A stretch of 64,000 nt of DNA from Blastomonas sp. AAP53 (GTDB taxonomy: Bacteria > Pseudomonadota > Alphaproteobacteria > Sphingomonadales > Sphingomonadaceae): contig NZ_ANFZ01000006.1 of the NCBI RefSeq assembly GCF_000331245.1, forward strand, positions 62,001 to 126,000, read 5' to 3'. Positions within the stretch are counted from its first letter, which is position 1, and every line of letters starts with the position of its first letter. Made by a program: the position numbers and the translations under genes. The notes under the pieces were generated by a model. That model searched no databases and was not told the DNA's origin. It worked only from the letters and a program-made list of their open reading frames with translations. Positions 42,433 to 52,913 of the stretch are shown here, one piece after another.

Positions 42433-43502
42433 TGCTGTATCTTCTGGCGCAATATCTAGACTTTGAAGGCCCGCTCAACCTGATCCGCTATCTGAGTTTC
42501 CGCTCGGGCGCGGCGATCGTGACAGCCCTGGTCATCGGCCTCATCATCGGTCCGCGTTTCATCATGATGCTGCGCATGCGCCAGGGCAAGGGCCAGCCGA
42601 TCCGCACCGATGGCCCGCAAACGCACCTCGCCAAGCGCGGCACGCCGACGATGGGCGGGCTGATGATCCTCATTTCGCTCACCATATCGGTGCTGCTGTG
42701 GATGGACCTGTCGAGCGCGTTCGTCTGGGCCTGCCTTGCGGTCACGCTGGGCTTTGGCCTGATCGGGTTCCTCGATGATTTCGACAAGGTCCGCAAGGCC
42801 AGCCACAAGGGCGTTTCGGGCAAGGTGCGGCTGCTGGGCGAGTTCATCATCGCGGGCGTCGCCAGCTGGGTGATCCTGAACGAGACCGGCACGTTGCTCT
42901 ATGTGCCGCTCATCAACTACCCGCCGTTCGACCTGGGGCTGTTCTACATCCCGTTCGCCGCGTTCACCATCGTGGCGTTCGGCAATGCCGTGAACCTCAC
43001 CGACGGGCTCGATGGCCTCGCGACCTTCCCGGTGATCATCGCCAGCCTCACCTTCCTGCTGATCGTCTACATGGTCGGCAACGCCAAGTTTGCGGCGTAT
43101 CTGGGCATCCCGCACGTGCCGGGCGCTGGCGACCTTGCGATCTATTGCGGCTGCATCATCGGTGCATGCCTTGCGTTCCTGTGGTTCAACGCGCCGCCTG
43201 CTGCAGTGTTCATGGGCGATACCGGATCGCTCGCGCTGGGTGGCGCATTGGGTGCCATCGCGGTCGCCTCGCACCATGAAATCGTGCTCGGCATCGTCGG
43301 CGGCCTGTTTGTTGTCGAGGCGATGTCGGTGATCATCCAGGTGTTCTTCTTCAAGCGCACCGGCAAGCGGGTGTTTCGCATGGCGCCGATCCACCACCAT
43401 TTCGAGCAGCTGGGCTGGGCGGAATCGACCGTGGTCGTGCGCTTCTGGATCATCTCGCTGGTGCTGGCACTGGCCGGTCTTGCCACGTTGAAGATCCGTT
43501 GA
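42432..43502 (+). CDS. mraY: Phospho-MurNAc-pentapeptide translocase
   Basis: 356-residue inner-membrane enzyme that transfers phospho-MurNAc-pentapeptide to undecaprenyl phosphate, making lipid I. About ten membrane helices; the cytosolic loops contain KRGTPTMGG, the Mg-binding DDFDK (FLDDFDKV), [10 protein letters not shown] and the HHHFE histidine motif ([11 protein letters not shown]). The ATG overlaps the murF stop (TGATG). Confidence 0.97.
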   Translation: MLYLLAQYLDFEGPLNLIRYLSFRSGAAIVTALVIGLIIGPRFIMMLRMRQGKGQPIRTDGPQTHLAKRGTPTMGGLMILISLTISVLLWMDLSSAFVWACLAVTLGFGLIGFLDDFDKVRKASHKGVSGKVRLLGEFIIAGVASWVILNETGTLLYVPLINYPPFDLGLFYIPFAAFTIVAFGNAVNLTDGLDGLATFPVIIASLTFLLIVYMVGNAKFAAYLGIPHVPGAGDLAIYCGCIIGACLAFLWFNAPPAAVFMGDTGSLALGGALGAIAVASHHEIVLGIVGGLFVVEAMSVIIQVFFFKRTGKRVFRMAPIHHHFEQLGWAESTVVVRFWIISLVLALAGLATLKIR

Positions 43503-44824
43503 TTACTTCGCCCGCCTTTGCCGCGAAACGCTATTGCATCCTCGGGCTGGCGCGCTCGGGGCTGGCAACGCTCGATGCGCTGATGGCATCGGGCGCGCAG
43601 TGCACCGTGTGGGACAATCGCGAGGAGGCGCGCGAGACGGCGGTGTCGCATCACCCCGACGTCGTGATCGGCGATCCGATGGAGATCGACCTTGCCGGTT
43701 TCGACGGCCTGATCGTCTCGCCCGGCGTGCCGCTCAACCGCCATCCGGTCGCAGATCGCGCACGCGCGGCCAACGTGCCGATCATCGGCGATATCGAGCT
43801 GTTCGCGCTGGCCCGGCCCGCCCTGCCGCCGCACCGCGTCATCGGCATCACCGGGACCAACGGCAAGTCGACCACCACCGCGCTGATCCACCATATCCTG
43901 CGCGAGGCGGGCGTGCCGACCATCATGGGCGGCAATATCGGCCTGCCGATCCTGTCGCAGCCGCCGCTGCCTCAAGGTGGGGTATATGTGCTCGAGCTGT
44001 CCAGCTACCAAATCGACCTGACCTTCAGCCTCGATTGCGATGTGGCGGTGCTGCTCAACATCACGCCCGACCATCTTGATCGCTACAACGGGTTTGAAGG
44101 CTATTGCGCGGCCAAGGCACGGCTGTTTGCGATGCAGTCCGAAGATCATGTCGCGGTCATCGCCACCGATGACGAACCGACCCGCGCGATTGCTGCCACG
44201 CTGACATCGCCCGTCGAGGTGCACGCTGCCGATATCTCGGCCACCGAGCAGCTGGCATGGCCCGCGCTGCAGGGGCCGCACAACGCGCAGAACATCGCGA
44301 TAGCGCTCGCCGCATCCGATGCGCTGGGGCTCGATGCGCAGCGCACTCGCGCCTCGCTCGCCACCTATGCCAGCCTGCCGCACCGCATGGAGCGGACCGC
44401 CGAACATCGCGGCGTGCTGTACGTCAACGACTCCAAGGCGACCAACCCGGCCTCTACCGCGCCTGCGCTGGGCGCATTCCCGCGCATCCACTGGATCGTC
44501 GGCGGACTGCCCAAGGGCGACAATCTGGATGAGTGCGCTGGCCATTTCGATCATGTCGTGCACGCCTACACCATCGGCGAGGCGGGCCCCGCCTTTGCCG
44601 ATCAGCTCGAACAGGTGATGCCGGTCACGCGATCCGAAATGCTGGCGAGCGCGGTGCGCAGCGCGATGGAGCATGCCAAGCCCGGCGAGGTGGTGCTGCT
44701 GTCGCCCGCTTGCGCCTCGTTCGACCAGTTCCGCGATTTCGAGGCACGTGGCGATTGCTTCCGCCAGGTCGTCGATGCGCTGATTGCCCAGGATTTGAGC
44801 CAGCAGGAGGATGCCGCGCAATGA
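43499..44824 (+). CDS. murD: UDP-MurNAc-L-alanine: D-glutamate ligase
   Basis: 441-residue Mur ligase adding D-Glu. LGLARSGLA near the N-terminus holds the UDP moiety, [16 protein letters not shown] is the P-loop segment (about residues 118-133), and [10 protein letters not shown] and [11 protein letters not shown] follow. The start is a TTG overlapping the mraY stop (TTGA), a rare start codon that should lower initiation and tie MurD output to mraY translation. Confidence 0.95.
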   Translation: MITSPAFAAKRYCILGLARSGLATLDALMASGAQCTVWDNREEARETAVSHHPDVVIGDPMEIDLAGFDGLIVSPGVPLNRHPVADRARAANVPIIGDIELFALARPALPPHRVIGITGTNGKSTTTALIHHILREAGVPTIMGGNIGLPILSQPPLPQGGVYVLELSSYQIDLTFSLDCDVAVLLNITPDHLDRYNGFEGYCAAKARLFAMQSEDHVAVIATDDEPTRAIAATLTSPVEVHAADISATEQLAWPALQGPHNAQNIAIALAASDALGLDAQRTRASLATYASLPHRMERTAEHRGVLYVNDSKATNPASTAPALGAFPRIHWIVGGLPKGDNLDECAGHFDHVVHAYTIGEAGPAFADQLEQVMPVTRSEMLASAVRSAMEHAKPGEVVLLSPACASFDQFRDFEARGDCFRQVVDALIAQDLSQQEDAAQ

Positions 44825-46059
44825 GTGATCTGGCTGCCACCGCCCCCGCCACTGCTTCCGGACTTGCCGGTCAGCGCGCGTACAAGCTGCCGCGCAACCT
44901 CAGCCGCAGGCTGGGCCGCAGTGACCGCTCGCAGCTGGCGATCTGGTTCTGGGAACTCGACCGCGTGCTGCTGTCGATGATCCTGATGCTGATCGCCATC
45001 GGTCTGATCGCGGTGCAGGCGGCATCGCCTGCCAGCGCGCGTCGGCTTTCGACCGCGACCGAAACACTAAGCCCGCTCTATTTCTTCTACCGTCAGCTGG
45101 GCTGGGTGATCGTGAGCCTGGGCTTCATGTTCATCGTATCGATGCTGCCCAAGCGCGAGGCGCGGCGGTTTGCGATCATCATGGCGTGCGCGTGCTTCGT
45201 GCTGCTGATGCTGGTGCCGATCTTCGGCAACACGGTGAACGGCGCCAAGCGGTGGATCGGCTATGGCATCGGTATCCAGCCATCCGAATTCCTCAAGCCC
45301 GCCTATGCGGTGACGATGGGCTGGATCATCTCGCTGCGGATCAAGGATCCCAGCCTGCCAGTGCTCAAGCTGTCAGCAGCGATCACGGCGTGCATCGCAG
45401 TGCTGCTGATGCGCCAGCCGGATCTGGGCCAGACGATCATGTTCATCGGCATCTGGTTCATCCTGATGCTGCTCGCAGGCCTGCCGATGCAGGTGGTGGC
45501 AGGCGGCGTCGGGCTGGGCGCGGTCGGCATGACGGCGGCCTATTTCTTCTACCCCGTCGCCACGCAGCGCATCAACGGCTGGCTGTTCGGTGCGGGCGAA
45601 TATGACCATGTGATGTTTGCGCACAAGACGCTCACCGGCGGCGGCCTGATCGGCACGGGGCCGGGGCTGGGCACCGCCAAGTTCAATCTGCCCGAGGCGC
45701 ACACCGATTATATCTTCTCGGTCATCGGCGAAGAGTTCGGCCTGCTCGCCTGTGCGGCGATCGCCCTGGTCTATTTCGCCCTGATCGCGCGCATCTGCAT
45801 GCGGTTGCTCGATGAGCGCGACCTGTTCACCATCATGGCGGTGGCAGGGCTGACCGCGCAGCTGGGTGGGCAGGCGTTCATCAACATCGCGGTGAACCTG
45901 CAGCTGTTCCCCTCCAAGGGCATGACGCTGCCGTTTATCAGCTATGGCGGGTCGTCGATGATCGCGCTGGGTATCGGCGCGGGATTGCTGTTGTCGCTGA
46001 CCCGGCGTAACCCGTTCGAAGAGCGCAGCATGCTCGGATCGGACTGGAGCCGCAAATGA
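44821..46059 (+). CDS. ftsW: Lipid II polymerase / division protein FtsW
   Basis: 412-residue SEDS-family membrane protein, the septal glycan polymerase acting with FtsI. About ten helices after a roughly 60-residue cytosolic N-terminus; conserved stretches include NGAKRWIG, IQPSEFLKPAYAV, MRQPDLGQT and the C-terminal LPFISYGGSSM. ATG 44821 overlaps the murD stop (ATGA); the frame is open upstream within murD but without good reason to start there. Confidence 0.96.
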   Translation: MSDLAATAPATASGLAGQRAYKLPRNLSRRLGRSDRSQLAIWFWELDRVLLSMILMLIAIGLIAVQAASPASARRLSTATETLSPLYFFYRQLGWVIVSLGFMFIVSMLPKREARRFAIIMACACFVLLMLVPIFGNTVNGAKRWIGYGIGIQPSEFLKPAYAVTMGWIISLRIKDPSLPVLKLSAAITACIAVLLMRQPDLGQTIMFIGIWFILMLLAGLPMQVVAGGVGLGAVGMTAAYFFYPVATQRINGWLFGAGEYDHVMFAHKTLTGGGLIGTGPGLGTAKFNLPEAHTDYIFSVIGEEFGLLACAAIALVYFALIARICMRLLDERDLFTIMAVAGLTAQLGGQAFINIAVNLQLFPSKGMTLPFISYGGSSMIALGIGAGLLLSLTRRNPFEERSMLGSDWSRK

Positions 46060-47246
46060 CCGTTTCACGCCATTATGTGCTCGCCGCAGGCGGCACCGGC
46101 GGGCACCTGATCCCGGCCTATGCGCTGGCGCGCGAGCTGCAGCAGCGCGGACATCATATCGCCCTCGTCACCGACGAGCGCGGGGCGAAGATCCCCGGCA
46201 TCTTCGAAGGCGATCAGGTGCATATCCTGCCGCCGGGCCGGATCGCAGGCGGGCCTCTGGGCTGGCTGAAGGGCATGAAGGGCATCTGGGCGGGCCGGAA
46301 TATGGCGCTCAACCTGTTCGAGAATTTCCAGCCAACTGCGGTCGTCGGCTTTGGCGGATACCCCGCGCTGCCGACGCTGCTCGCGGCGCAAAAGGCGCGC
46401 ATCCCGACGATCATTCATGAGCAGAACGCGGTGCTGGGCCGGGTCAACCGCTTCATGGCGGGCCGCGTCAATGCGATCGCCACGGCCTACAAGCAGGTCG
46501 ATCGGCTCAACGCCAAATATGCCGATCGGGTGCATGTCGTAGGCAACCCGGTGCGCGATTCCGTGCTGGCACTGCGCGGCGAGAACTATCCGCCGCTGCT
46601 GGAAGACGGCGTGTTCCGCGTGCTCGTCACCGGCGGCAGCCAGGGCGCGCGGGTGCTGTCCGAAGTGGTGCCCGATGGGCTGGCGATGCTGCCGGTCAAC
46701 CTTCGCCGCCGCCTGCAGGTGGTGCAGCAGTGCCGCGAGGAAGACATCGAAGCCGTGCGCGCCAAATATGCCGAGCACGGCATTCCGGCGGAGCTGGCCA
46801 CGTACATGAACGACCTGCCCGAGAAACTGGGCTGGTCGCACCTGTTCATCGGCCGCGCGGGCGCATCGACGATCGCCGAGCTGACTGCTGCCGGACGCCC
46901 TGCAATCCTGGTACCGCTGCCGATTGCCACTGACGATCACCAGACCGCCAATGCGCGCGAGATGGTGAAGGCCGGCGGGGCGCGGTCGATCCGGCAAGAG
47001 GCGTTCACGCCCAAGGAGCTGGCCAAGCAGATCCAGAAGATGGCGCTCGATCCGCATGCGCTGGAGAATGCAGCGCTTGCCGCGCATAAATGCGGGTACC
47101 CCAATGCGGTGCGTGATCTGGCGGACCTGGTGGAAAGTTTTGGCGGTGCGCCGCTGGTCGATGTCATCCGCGTGGCGCCTTCCGCCAAGGGGCATGCCAT
47201 CGGCGGCGAGGCGCTCGCGCGCGATACGGAAAGAGCAGAAGCATGA
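46056..47246 (+). CDS. murG: Lipid II synthase MurG (GlcNAc transferase)
   Basis: 396-residue peripheral membrane GT28 glycosyltransferase that adds GlcNAc to lipid [15 protein letters not shown] and the [12 protein letters not shown] and [12 protein letters not shown] blocks lie in the N-terminal acceptor half; [16 protein letters not shown] and [11 protein letters not shown] in the UDP-GlcNAc half. About 30 residues longer than E. coli MurG through a C-terminal extension. ATGA overlaps on both sides. Confidence 0.97.
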   Translation: MTVSRHYVLAAGGTGGHLIPAYALARELQQRGHHIALVTDERGAKIPGIFEGDQVHILPPGRIAGGPLGWLKGMKGIWAGRNMALNLFENFQPTAVVGFGGYPALPTLLAAQKARIPTIIHEQNAVLGRVNRFMAGRVNAIATAYKQVDRLNAKYADRVHVVGNPVRDSVLALRGENYPPLLEDGVFRVLVTGGSQGARVLSEVVPDGLAMLPVNLRRRLQVVQQCREEDIEAVRAKYAEHGIPAELATYMNDLPEKLGWSHLFIGRAGASTIAELTAAGRPAILVPLPIATDDHQTANAREMVKAGGARSIRQEAFTPKELAKQIQKMALDPHALENAALAAHKCGYPNAVRDLADLVESFGGAPLVDVIRVAPSAKGHAIGGEALARDTERAEA

Positions 47247-48655
47247 AGGGCGTCGGAATCGACATCGGGACCATCCATTTCATCGGCATCGGCGGCATCG
47301 GCATGTCCGGCATTGCCGAGGTGATGGCCAATCTGGGTTACAAGGTGCAGGGCTCCGACATTGCCGAGAGCTATGTCATCGATGGCCTGCGCAAGCGCGG
47401 CATCAAGGTGATGATCGGCCATGACGCGGCCAATCTGGGCGATGCAGCGGTGGTGGTGACCTCGACCGCGATCAAGCGCGGCAACCCGGAGGTCGATCTG
47501 GCACTCGAAACTCGCGTCCCCGTGGTCCGTCGCGCCGAGATGCTGGCCGAACTGATGCGGCTGAAGTCCACGGTCGCGGTCGCCGGCACGCATGGCAAGA
47601 CCACGACGACATCGATGATCGCAGCAATGCTCGATGCAGGCGGCATTGACCCCACGGTGATCAACGGCGGTATCATCAACAGCTATGGCTCGAACGCGCG
47701 TCTGGGCGCAAGCGAATGGATGGTGGTCGAGGCCGACGAAAGCGACGGCAGCTTCCTGCGGCTCGACGGCACGATCGCGGTCGTCACCAACATCGATCCC
47801 GAACATCTCGACCATTATGGCAGCTTCGATGCGGTCAAGGATGCGTTCGTCGAGTTCGTCCAGAACGTGCCCTTTTATGGCGCGGCGATCCTGTGCCTCG
47901 ACCATCCCGAGGTCCAGGCGATCCTTCCGCGGGTCAAGGACCGGCGGATCGTCACTTATGGTTTCAGCGCGCAGGCCGATATTCGCGGCGACAATGTCGT
48001 CTCGATCCCTGGCGGCAACCGCTTCGACGTCACCGTGCGCGAGCGCGATGGTTCGGTCCGCCAGATCACCGGGATCGAACTGCCGATGCCGGGCCGCCAC
48101 AATGTGCAGAACGCCATCGCCGCGATCGCGGTGGGCCTGCAGATGGGCATGGAAGACAGCGACATCATCACCGGCTTTGCCAAGTTTGGCGGGGTGAAGC
48201 GGCGCTTCACCAATGTCGGCACGGTGGATGGCGTGACGATCATCGACGATTACGGCCATCACCCGGTCGAGATCCGCGCGGTGCTGGCCGCAGCCCGCGA
48301 GGGCGTGCAGAACCGCATCGTCGCCGTCGTGCAGCCGCACCGCTATTCGCGGCTCGGCGATCTGATGGACGAGTTCCAGCAGGCATTCAACGATGCCGAT
48401 ATCGTCTATGTCGCGCCGGTCTATGCGGCGGGCGAAGACCCGATCGAGGGCGTCAGCGCCGAAGCGCTCGCCAGCGGCCTCAAGGCGCGCGGTCACCGCC
48501 AGGCGCGCACGATCACCGGTGCGGACGAGCTCGCTGATCTGCTGGCGTCCGAAGCACAGGACGGTGACATGGTCATTTGCCTGGGCGCAGGCGACATCAC
48601 CAAATGGGCAGCGGGCCTGGCAGAAGCCATCGGCGCGCGGAGAGTGCCTGCGTGA
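47243..48655 (+). CDS. murC: UDP-MurNAc: L-alanine ligase
   Basis: 470-residue first Mur ligase of the pathway. [15 protein letters not shown] near residue 13 holds UDP-MurNAc, [16 protein letters not shown] is the P-loop segment (about residues 115-130), and [10 protein letters not shown] and [12 protein letters not shown] (with the histidines typical of MurC) follow. The stop codon overlaps the GTG start of murB (GTGA). Confidence 0.97.
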   Translation: MKGVGIDIGTIHFIGIGGIGMSGIAEVMANLGYKVQGSDIAESYVIDGLRKRGIKVMIGHDAANLGDAAVVVTSTAIKRGNPEVDLALETRVPVVRRAEMLAELMRLKSTVAVAGTHGKTTTTSMIAAMLDAGGIDPTVINGGIINSYGSNARLGASEWMVVEADESDGSFLRLDGTIAVVTNIDPEHLDHYGSFDAVKDAFVEFVQNVPFYGAAILCLDHPEVQAILPRVKDRRIVTYGFSAQADIRGDNVVSIPGGNRFDVTVRERDGSVRQITGIELPMPGRHNVQNAIAAIAVGLQMGMEDSDIITGFAKFGGVKRRFTNVGTVDGVTIIDDYGHHPVEIRAVLAAAREGVQNRIVAVVQPHRYSRLGDLMDEFQQAFNDADIVYVAPVYAAGEDPIEGVSAEALASGLKARGHRQARTITGADELADLLASEAQDGDMVICLGAGDITKWAAGLAEAIGARRVPA

Positions 48656-49641
48656 GCCAGTCGGTGCCTCTTGCCCCAGATAACCCCGTTCCGTCTGTCC
48701 CGAGCGAAGTCGAGGGACGTATGCGCGACGTCCCTCGAATTCGCTCGGGACAGACGGGGGTGGACGTGCGTGGGAGGCTGACCCCCAACGCCCCGCTGGC
48801 CCCGTTGCTGTGGTTCAAGACCGGCGGTGCTGCCGACTGGCTGTTCGAGCCCAAGGACGCCGACGATCTGGTGCAGTTCCTGAGCCAGCTTCATCCGTCC
48901 GTTCCGGTGATGGCGCTGGGGCTGGGTTCGAACCTGATCGTGCGCGATGGTGGCGTTCCCGGTGTCGTGGTGCGGCTGGGCAAGGCGTTTGCTCAGGTTG
49001 AGCGCACCGGCGACATGACGCTGCGCTGCGGGGCAGGGGCCTCGGGCATCCTTGTTTCATCGACCGCACGCGACGCAGGCATTGGCGGGCTCGAATTCCT
49101 CCGCTCGATCCCCGGCACGGTCGGTGGTTTTGTCCGCATGAACGGCGGCGCCTATGGCCGCGAGGTCAAGGATGTGCTGATCGACTGCGATGTGGTGCTG
49201 CGCGATGGTTCGCGGCGCACGCTGGCGCTGGCCGACCTGCATTACACCTATCGCCATTCGCAGCTGCCCGAAGGCGCGATCGTCATCGGCGCGACCTTTA
49301 CCGGATCGCCCGCCGAGCCTGCCGCGATCCAGGCCGAGATGGACCGCATCGCCGCCTCGCGCGAGGCGAGCCAGCCGCTGCGCAGCAAGACCGGCGGGTC
49401 GACCTTCAAGAACCCCGATGGTCACAAGGCTTGGGCCCTCGTCGATCAGGCCGGATGCCGCGGCCTGATGATCGGCGGCGCGCAGGTCAGCGAGAAGCAC
49501 ACCAACTTCCTGATCAACACCGGCACCGCCACCAGCGCCGACATCGAAGCACTGGGCGAGGAAGTCCGTGCGCGGGTGAAGGCGCAATCGGGCGTCGAGC
49601 TGGAATGGGAAATCCAGCGGATTGGAAATGTAAGGTCATGA
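48652..49641 (+). CDS. murB: UDP-N-acetylenolpyruvoylglucosamine reductase, with repeat in 5' coding part
   Basis: 329-residue FAD enzyme (VAO fold) reducing UDP-GlcNAc-enolpyruvate to UDP-MurNAc. [44 protein letters not shown] and [10 protein letters not shown] mark the family, and [11 protein letters not shown] carries the region of the catalytic glutamate. GTG 48652 overlaps the murC stop. The first 38 residues before [10 protein letters not shown] are not family sequence: they are encoded by an in-frame 30-bp palindromic repeat (48691-48757). An ATG at 48721, in the loop of that repeat and 4 bases after GAGGGA, is a real alternative start. Confidence 0.93.
   Translation: MSQSVPLAPDNPVPSVPSEVEGRMRDVPRIRSGQTGVDVRGRLTPNAPLAPLLWFKTGGAADWLFEPKDADDLVQFLSQLHPSVPVMALGLGSNLIVRDGGVPGVVVRLGKAFAQVERTGDMTLRCGAGASGILVSSTARDAGIGGLEFLRSIPGTVGGFVRMNGGAYGREVKDVLIDCDVVLRDGSRRTLALADLHYTYRHSQLPEGAIVIGATFTGSPAEPAAIQAEMDRIAASREASQPLRSKTGGSTFKNPDGHKAWALVDQAGCRGLMIGGAQVSEKHTNFLINTGTATSADIEALGEEVRARVKAQSGVELEWEIQRIGNVRS
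48691..48757. repeat. Dispersed inverted repeat inserted in the murB coding region
   Basis: Two 30-base arms (48691-48720 and 48728-48757) are inverted copies with one mismatch, separated by the 7-nt loop ATGCGCG. The same family as 10809-10896. It reads through in frame within murB and adds the residues between PDNPVPSV and GVDVRGRL. Confidence 0.9.
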
Positions 49642-50588
49642 CGTTGCCCAAGCTCCACATCGCCGTGCTGATGGGCGGCTGGTCCGCCGAACGCGAAGTG
49701 TCGCTGATGAGCGGCGAGGGCGTCGCCAAGGCGCTGGAATCGCGTGGGCATACGGTGACGCGCGTCGACATGGACCGCAATGTCGCCGCCGTGCTGGCAG
49801 GGATCCGCCCCGATGTGGTGTTCAACGCGTTGCACGGCACGCCGGGCGAGGATGGCAGCGTGCAGGGCATGCTCGATCTGATGCAGATCCCGTACACCCA
49901 TTCGGGCATGGCGACCTCGGTGATCGCGATCGACAAGGTGCTGACCAAGCAGGCTTTGGTGCCGCATGGCATCCCGATGCCCGGCGGGCATATCGTGCGC
50001 TCGGAAAGCCTGTATGCGAGCGACCCGCTGCCGCGCCCCTATGTGCTCAAGCCCGTCAACGAAGGCTCGTCGGTCGGCGTTGCCATCGTCAAGACGGACA
50101 GCAATTATGGCGACCCGATCAACCCGGATGCGACCGGTCCCTGGCAGGTGTTCGACGAGCTGCTCGCCGAGCCCTTCATCAAGGGGCGCGAGCTGACCAC
50201 CGCCGTGCTGGGCGACCGCGCATTGGGCGTCACTGAACTGCAGACCAAGTCTGGCTTCTACGATTACGACGCCAAGTATACCGATGGCCTGACGCTGCAC
50301 ATCTGCCCGGCGGATATCCCCGAGGATATCGCGGCGCTGTGCATGGACCTGGCCCTGCGCGCGCACAACATCCTGGGATGCAAAGGCGCATCGCGCTCGG
50401 ACTTCCGCTGGGATGACGAGAAGGGTGCGGACGGGCTGTATCTGCTGGAGGTCAACACCCAGCCGGGGATGACACCGCTCAGCCTGGTTCCCGAACAGGC
50501 GGCACATATCGGCATCAGCTATGCCGATCTGGTTGAGATTATCGTGGAAAGCGCATTGGGGGGCACCCGGCATGACGACACGGATTAA
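49638..50588 (+). CDS. ddl: D-alanine-D-alanine ligase
   Basis: 316-residue ATP-grasp ligase forming the D-Ala-D-Ala dipeptide used by MurF. MGGWSAEREVSLMSG at the N-terminus, VFNALHGTPGEDGSVQGML, the phosphate loop EGSSVGVAIVK, and the metal-binding LLEVNTQPGMTPLS are as expected. ATG 49638 overlaps the murB stop; the longer open frame inside murB is not needed. Overlaps ftsQ by 17 bp. Confidence 0.96.
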   Translation: MTLPKLHIAVLMGGWSAEREVSLMSGEGVAKALESRGHTVTRVDMDRNVAAVLAGIRPDVVFNALHGTPGEDGSVQGMLDLMQIPYTHSGMATSVIAIDKVLTKQALVPHGIPMPGGHIVRSESLYASDPLPRPYVLKPVNEGSSVGVAIVKTDSNYGDPINPDATGPWQVFDELLAEPFIKGRELTTAVLGDRALGVTELQTKSGFYDYDAKYTDGLTLHICPADIPEDIAALCMDLALRAHNILGCKGASRSDFRWDDEKGADGLYLLEVNTQPGMTPLSLVPEQAAHIGISYADLVEIIVESALGGTRHDDTD

Positions 50589-51465
50589 ACGCGGCACATC
50601 GGCCAAACGGGGCGCGACCCGCGCCAAGCCGCGCACCGCGCAAAGATCGCGCACCAACGCCGCGCTGGCGCGGCTGCCGTTCAGCGAAGACCAGCTGCAG
50701 AAGGCGGCGACCATCGGCGTGCTCGGCCTGCTCGCGCTTGCGGGCGTCATCACCGCGCAGTTCATGGGCCTGCCCGGCATGGTGCAGGAAGAGATGGCGC
50801 TGGCCGCCGGGCGCGCGGGCTTCGAGGTCAAGAAGGTCGAGGTGCGCAACGTCGACAAGATGAACGAACTCAAGGTCTACGAGATCGTGCTCGCACAGAA
50901 GGACCGGTCGATGCCGCAGGTCGATCTGGAAGAGCTGCGCCGCGAACTCACCCGGTTCAGCTGGATCGCCGATGCCCGCATCTCGCGCCAGCTGCCCGAT
51001 ACGCTGATCGTCGATATCGTCGAGCGCGAACCGCTGGCGGTGTGGGAAGATCGTGGGCGTGTGATGCTGGTCGATGCCGAGGGCGTCGCACTGGAGCCCA
51101 GCCCCGGCCAGATCGACCCCAAGATGCTGCGCATCGTCGGCAAGCGCGCCAATGTGCGGATCGGCGACCTCACCGAACTGCTCGACGCCGCGCCCGCGCT
51201 CACCCCGCAGGTCAAGGAAGCCGAATGGGTCGGCAACCGCCGCTGGAACCTCACCTTCCACACCGGCGAAGTGCTGGCACTGCCCGAGGGCGACGAGCTG
51301 TCGCAGGCCGCTTTGATCAACTTTGCGCGGATGGACGGGGTCAACCGGCTGCTCGGCAAGGGCGTGACCTATTTCGATCTGCGCGATCCTGAACGCGCGT
51401 ATTTGCGCCGACCACGAAGCCCGGGCAAACCGGAGGGCGATGCGATGGCATCGGCAGCGCAATGA
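50572..51465 (+). CDS. ftsQ: Cell division protein FtsQ
   Basis: 297 residues: basic cytosolic head rich in Arg/Thr/Lys (about 1-38), one membrane helix (about 50-68), then POTRA-like (VKKVEVRNVDKMNELKVYEI) and FtsQ beta domains ending in YFDLRDPERAYLR. FtsQ links early and late divisome proteins. ATG 50572 lies inside the ddl 3' end; the tail of about 15 residues after YLRRP is low-complexity. ATGA overlap with ftsA. Confidence 0.93.
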   Translation: MTTRIKRGTSAKRGATRAKPRTAQRSRTNAALARLPFSEDQLQKAATIGVLGLLALAGVITAQFMGLPGMVQEEMALAAGRAGFEVKKVEVRNVDKMNELKVYEIVLAQKDRSMPQVDLEELRRELTRFSWIADARISRQLPDTLIVDIVEREPLAVWEDRGRVMLVDAEGVALEPSPGQIDPKMLRIVGKRANVRIGDLTELLDAAPALTPQVKEAEWVGNRRWNLTFHTGEVLALPEGDELSQAALINFARMDGVNRLLGKGVTYFDLRDPERAYLRRPRSPGKPEGDAMASAAQ

Positions 51466-52775
51466 GCGGCGGCAAGGGACGCAAGGGCGGCGCAGCCGTC
51501 CCCCGGATCGAGAAGACCTTCGGCGCGCTCGACATCGGCTCGTCCAAGGTCAGCGCGATGATCATCGGACGCACCGATGCGGGCGAATTGCTTGTGCTGG
51601 GCACCGGCCAGCGCGCCAGCGAGGGCGTCAAGCGCGGCTATATCGTCGACATGGCGGCGACCGAACTGGCGGTGCGCGAGGCGGTGGAGCAGGCTGAGCG
51701 GATCGCAGGCCTCAACATCGATCACGTCCATGTCGGCTGCACCTCCGGAGGCCTCACCAGCACGATCGCCCGCGTCGAAATAGACCTGGGCGGCGGGCGC
51801 ATCGACGAGGACGATGTCGATCATCTCCTCGCCGCCGGGCGCGAGACGATCCAGCCGGGCGGGCGCATGGTGCTGCACGCGCAGCCCGCGCTCTATACGC
51901 TCGATGGCGCGACCGGGGTGAAGAAGCCTATCGGGCTGCATGCCGAGCGGCTGGGCGTCGACATCCACGTGGTGTTCGCCGACGGTGCGCCGGTGCGCAA
52001 CATCGACCAGACCGTAGCCGCTGCCTATCTGGGCGTCAGCGGCATCGTCGCCGCGCCGATCGCAGCGGGCACGGCATGTCTGGGCGAGGAAGAGCGCGAA
52101 CTGGGCGTGGCGCTCGTTGAAATGGGCGCGGCGGTGACCAACATCTCGCTATACGCAGGCGGAATGCTCGTGGGTCTGTTCACCATACCCTTTGGCGGCG
52201 CGGACATTACCGATGCGATCGCGTCCGCCTTCGGCCTACGACGGGCCGAAGCCGAGCGGATCAAGTGCTTCCACGGCGCTGCCACATCCTCGCCGCGCGA
52301 CAATCACGACATGATCGACCTGCGCCTGCCCGAAGAGGACAGCAAGCTGGTCGGGGCAGGGGCGCGGCCCGACGACCGGCATTCGATCAGCCGGGCGCAG
52401 CTCGTCTCGGTGATCCGTCAGCCGCTCGATTATCTGATCGGTGAGATCACCAAGGGGCTGAAGGAACTGGGCTTCACCGGCGCGCAGGGCCAGCGGATCG
52501 TGCTGACAGGCGGTTGCGCCGAATTGCGGGGCCTTGCCGATCACATGCAGGTGGCCTTGGGCCGCACCGTGCGGATCGGGCGGCCAACCGGTCTTGCCGG
52601 GCTCCCGGAGGCGCATGCAGGTCCTGCCTTTGCCACGCTCGCAGGGCTGGCGTTGTTTGCAGCGGACGAACCGGTCGACATTCGCAGCATTGCATCGAGC
52701 TACCAGCAGGTGCATCGCCATTCGGGCGCGGCCGTTCTGCAGCGGCTGTGGCGGGCGCTGGCGGGGAATTTCTGA
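51462..52775 (+). CDS. ftsA: Cell division protein FtsA
   Basis: 437-residue actin-like ATPase that tethers FtsZ to the membrane. FGALDIGSSKVSAMI is the phosphate-1 loop, the AAPIAAGTACLGEEERELGVALVEMGAAVTN region holds phosphate 2, and VLTGGCAELRGL the adenosine motif. A C-terminal amphipathic segment (VLQRLWRALAGNF) fits the membrane-targeting sequence. Followed by 138 bp that carry the ftsZ promoter region. Confidence 0.96.
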   Translation: MSGGKGRKGGAAVPRIEKTFGALDIGSSKVSAMIIGRTDAGELLVLGTGQRASEGVKRGYIVDMAATELAVREAVEQAERIAGLNIDHVHVGCTSGGLTSTIARVEIDLGGGRIDEDDVDHLLAAGRETIQPGGRMVLHAQPALYTLDGATGVKKPIGLHAERLGVDIHVVFADGAPVRNIDQTVAAAYLGVSGIVAAPIAAGTACLGEEERELGVALVEMGAAVTNISLYAGGMLVGLFTIPFGGADITDAIASAFGLRRAEAERIKCFHGAATSSPRDNHDMIDLRLPEEDSKLVGAGARPDDRHSISRAQLVSVIRQPLDYLIGEITKGLKELGFTGAQGQRIVLTGGCAELRGLADHMQVALGRTVRIGRPTGLAGLPEAHAGPAFATLAGLALFAADEPVDIRSIASSYQQVHRHSGAAVLQRLWRALAGNF

Positions 52776-52846
52776 CAATGCAGCAGCTATTTGCCGACCA
52801 TTACGCACGAAGCGGTGGAAAAACCCGATTTTTTGCGTGAATTAGC

Positions 52847-52851
52847 GAATC
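52847..52851. promoter_or_regulatory. GANTC site in the ftsZ promoter region
   Basis: GAATC lies 63 bp before the ftsZ ATG in the only sizeable gap near the 3' end of the dcw cluster. In Caulobacter, CcrM methylation of GANTC activates ftsZ. A lone site can be chance; the link is by analogy. Confidence 0.3.
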
Positions 52852-52913
52852 AATCTGTGCAATGTACACCTTGGAATTTGCTTCAAAATTATGAAGCGCA
52901 GGAGAATTAAGGC

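Noticed and set aside
43142-44821. Long minus-strand open frame opposite mraY and murD
   Set aside because: Shadow composition, no motif; the plus strand carries complete mraY and murD.
52817-52836. AAAAACCCGATTTTTT before ftsZ as a terminator
   Set aside because: The stem would be only A-T pairs and lacks a GC core, so it is not a credible intrinsic terminator.
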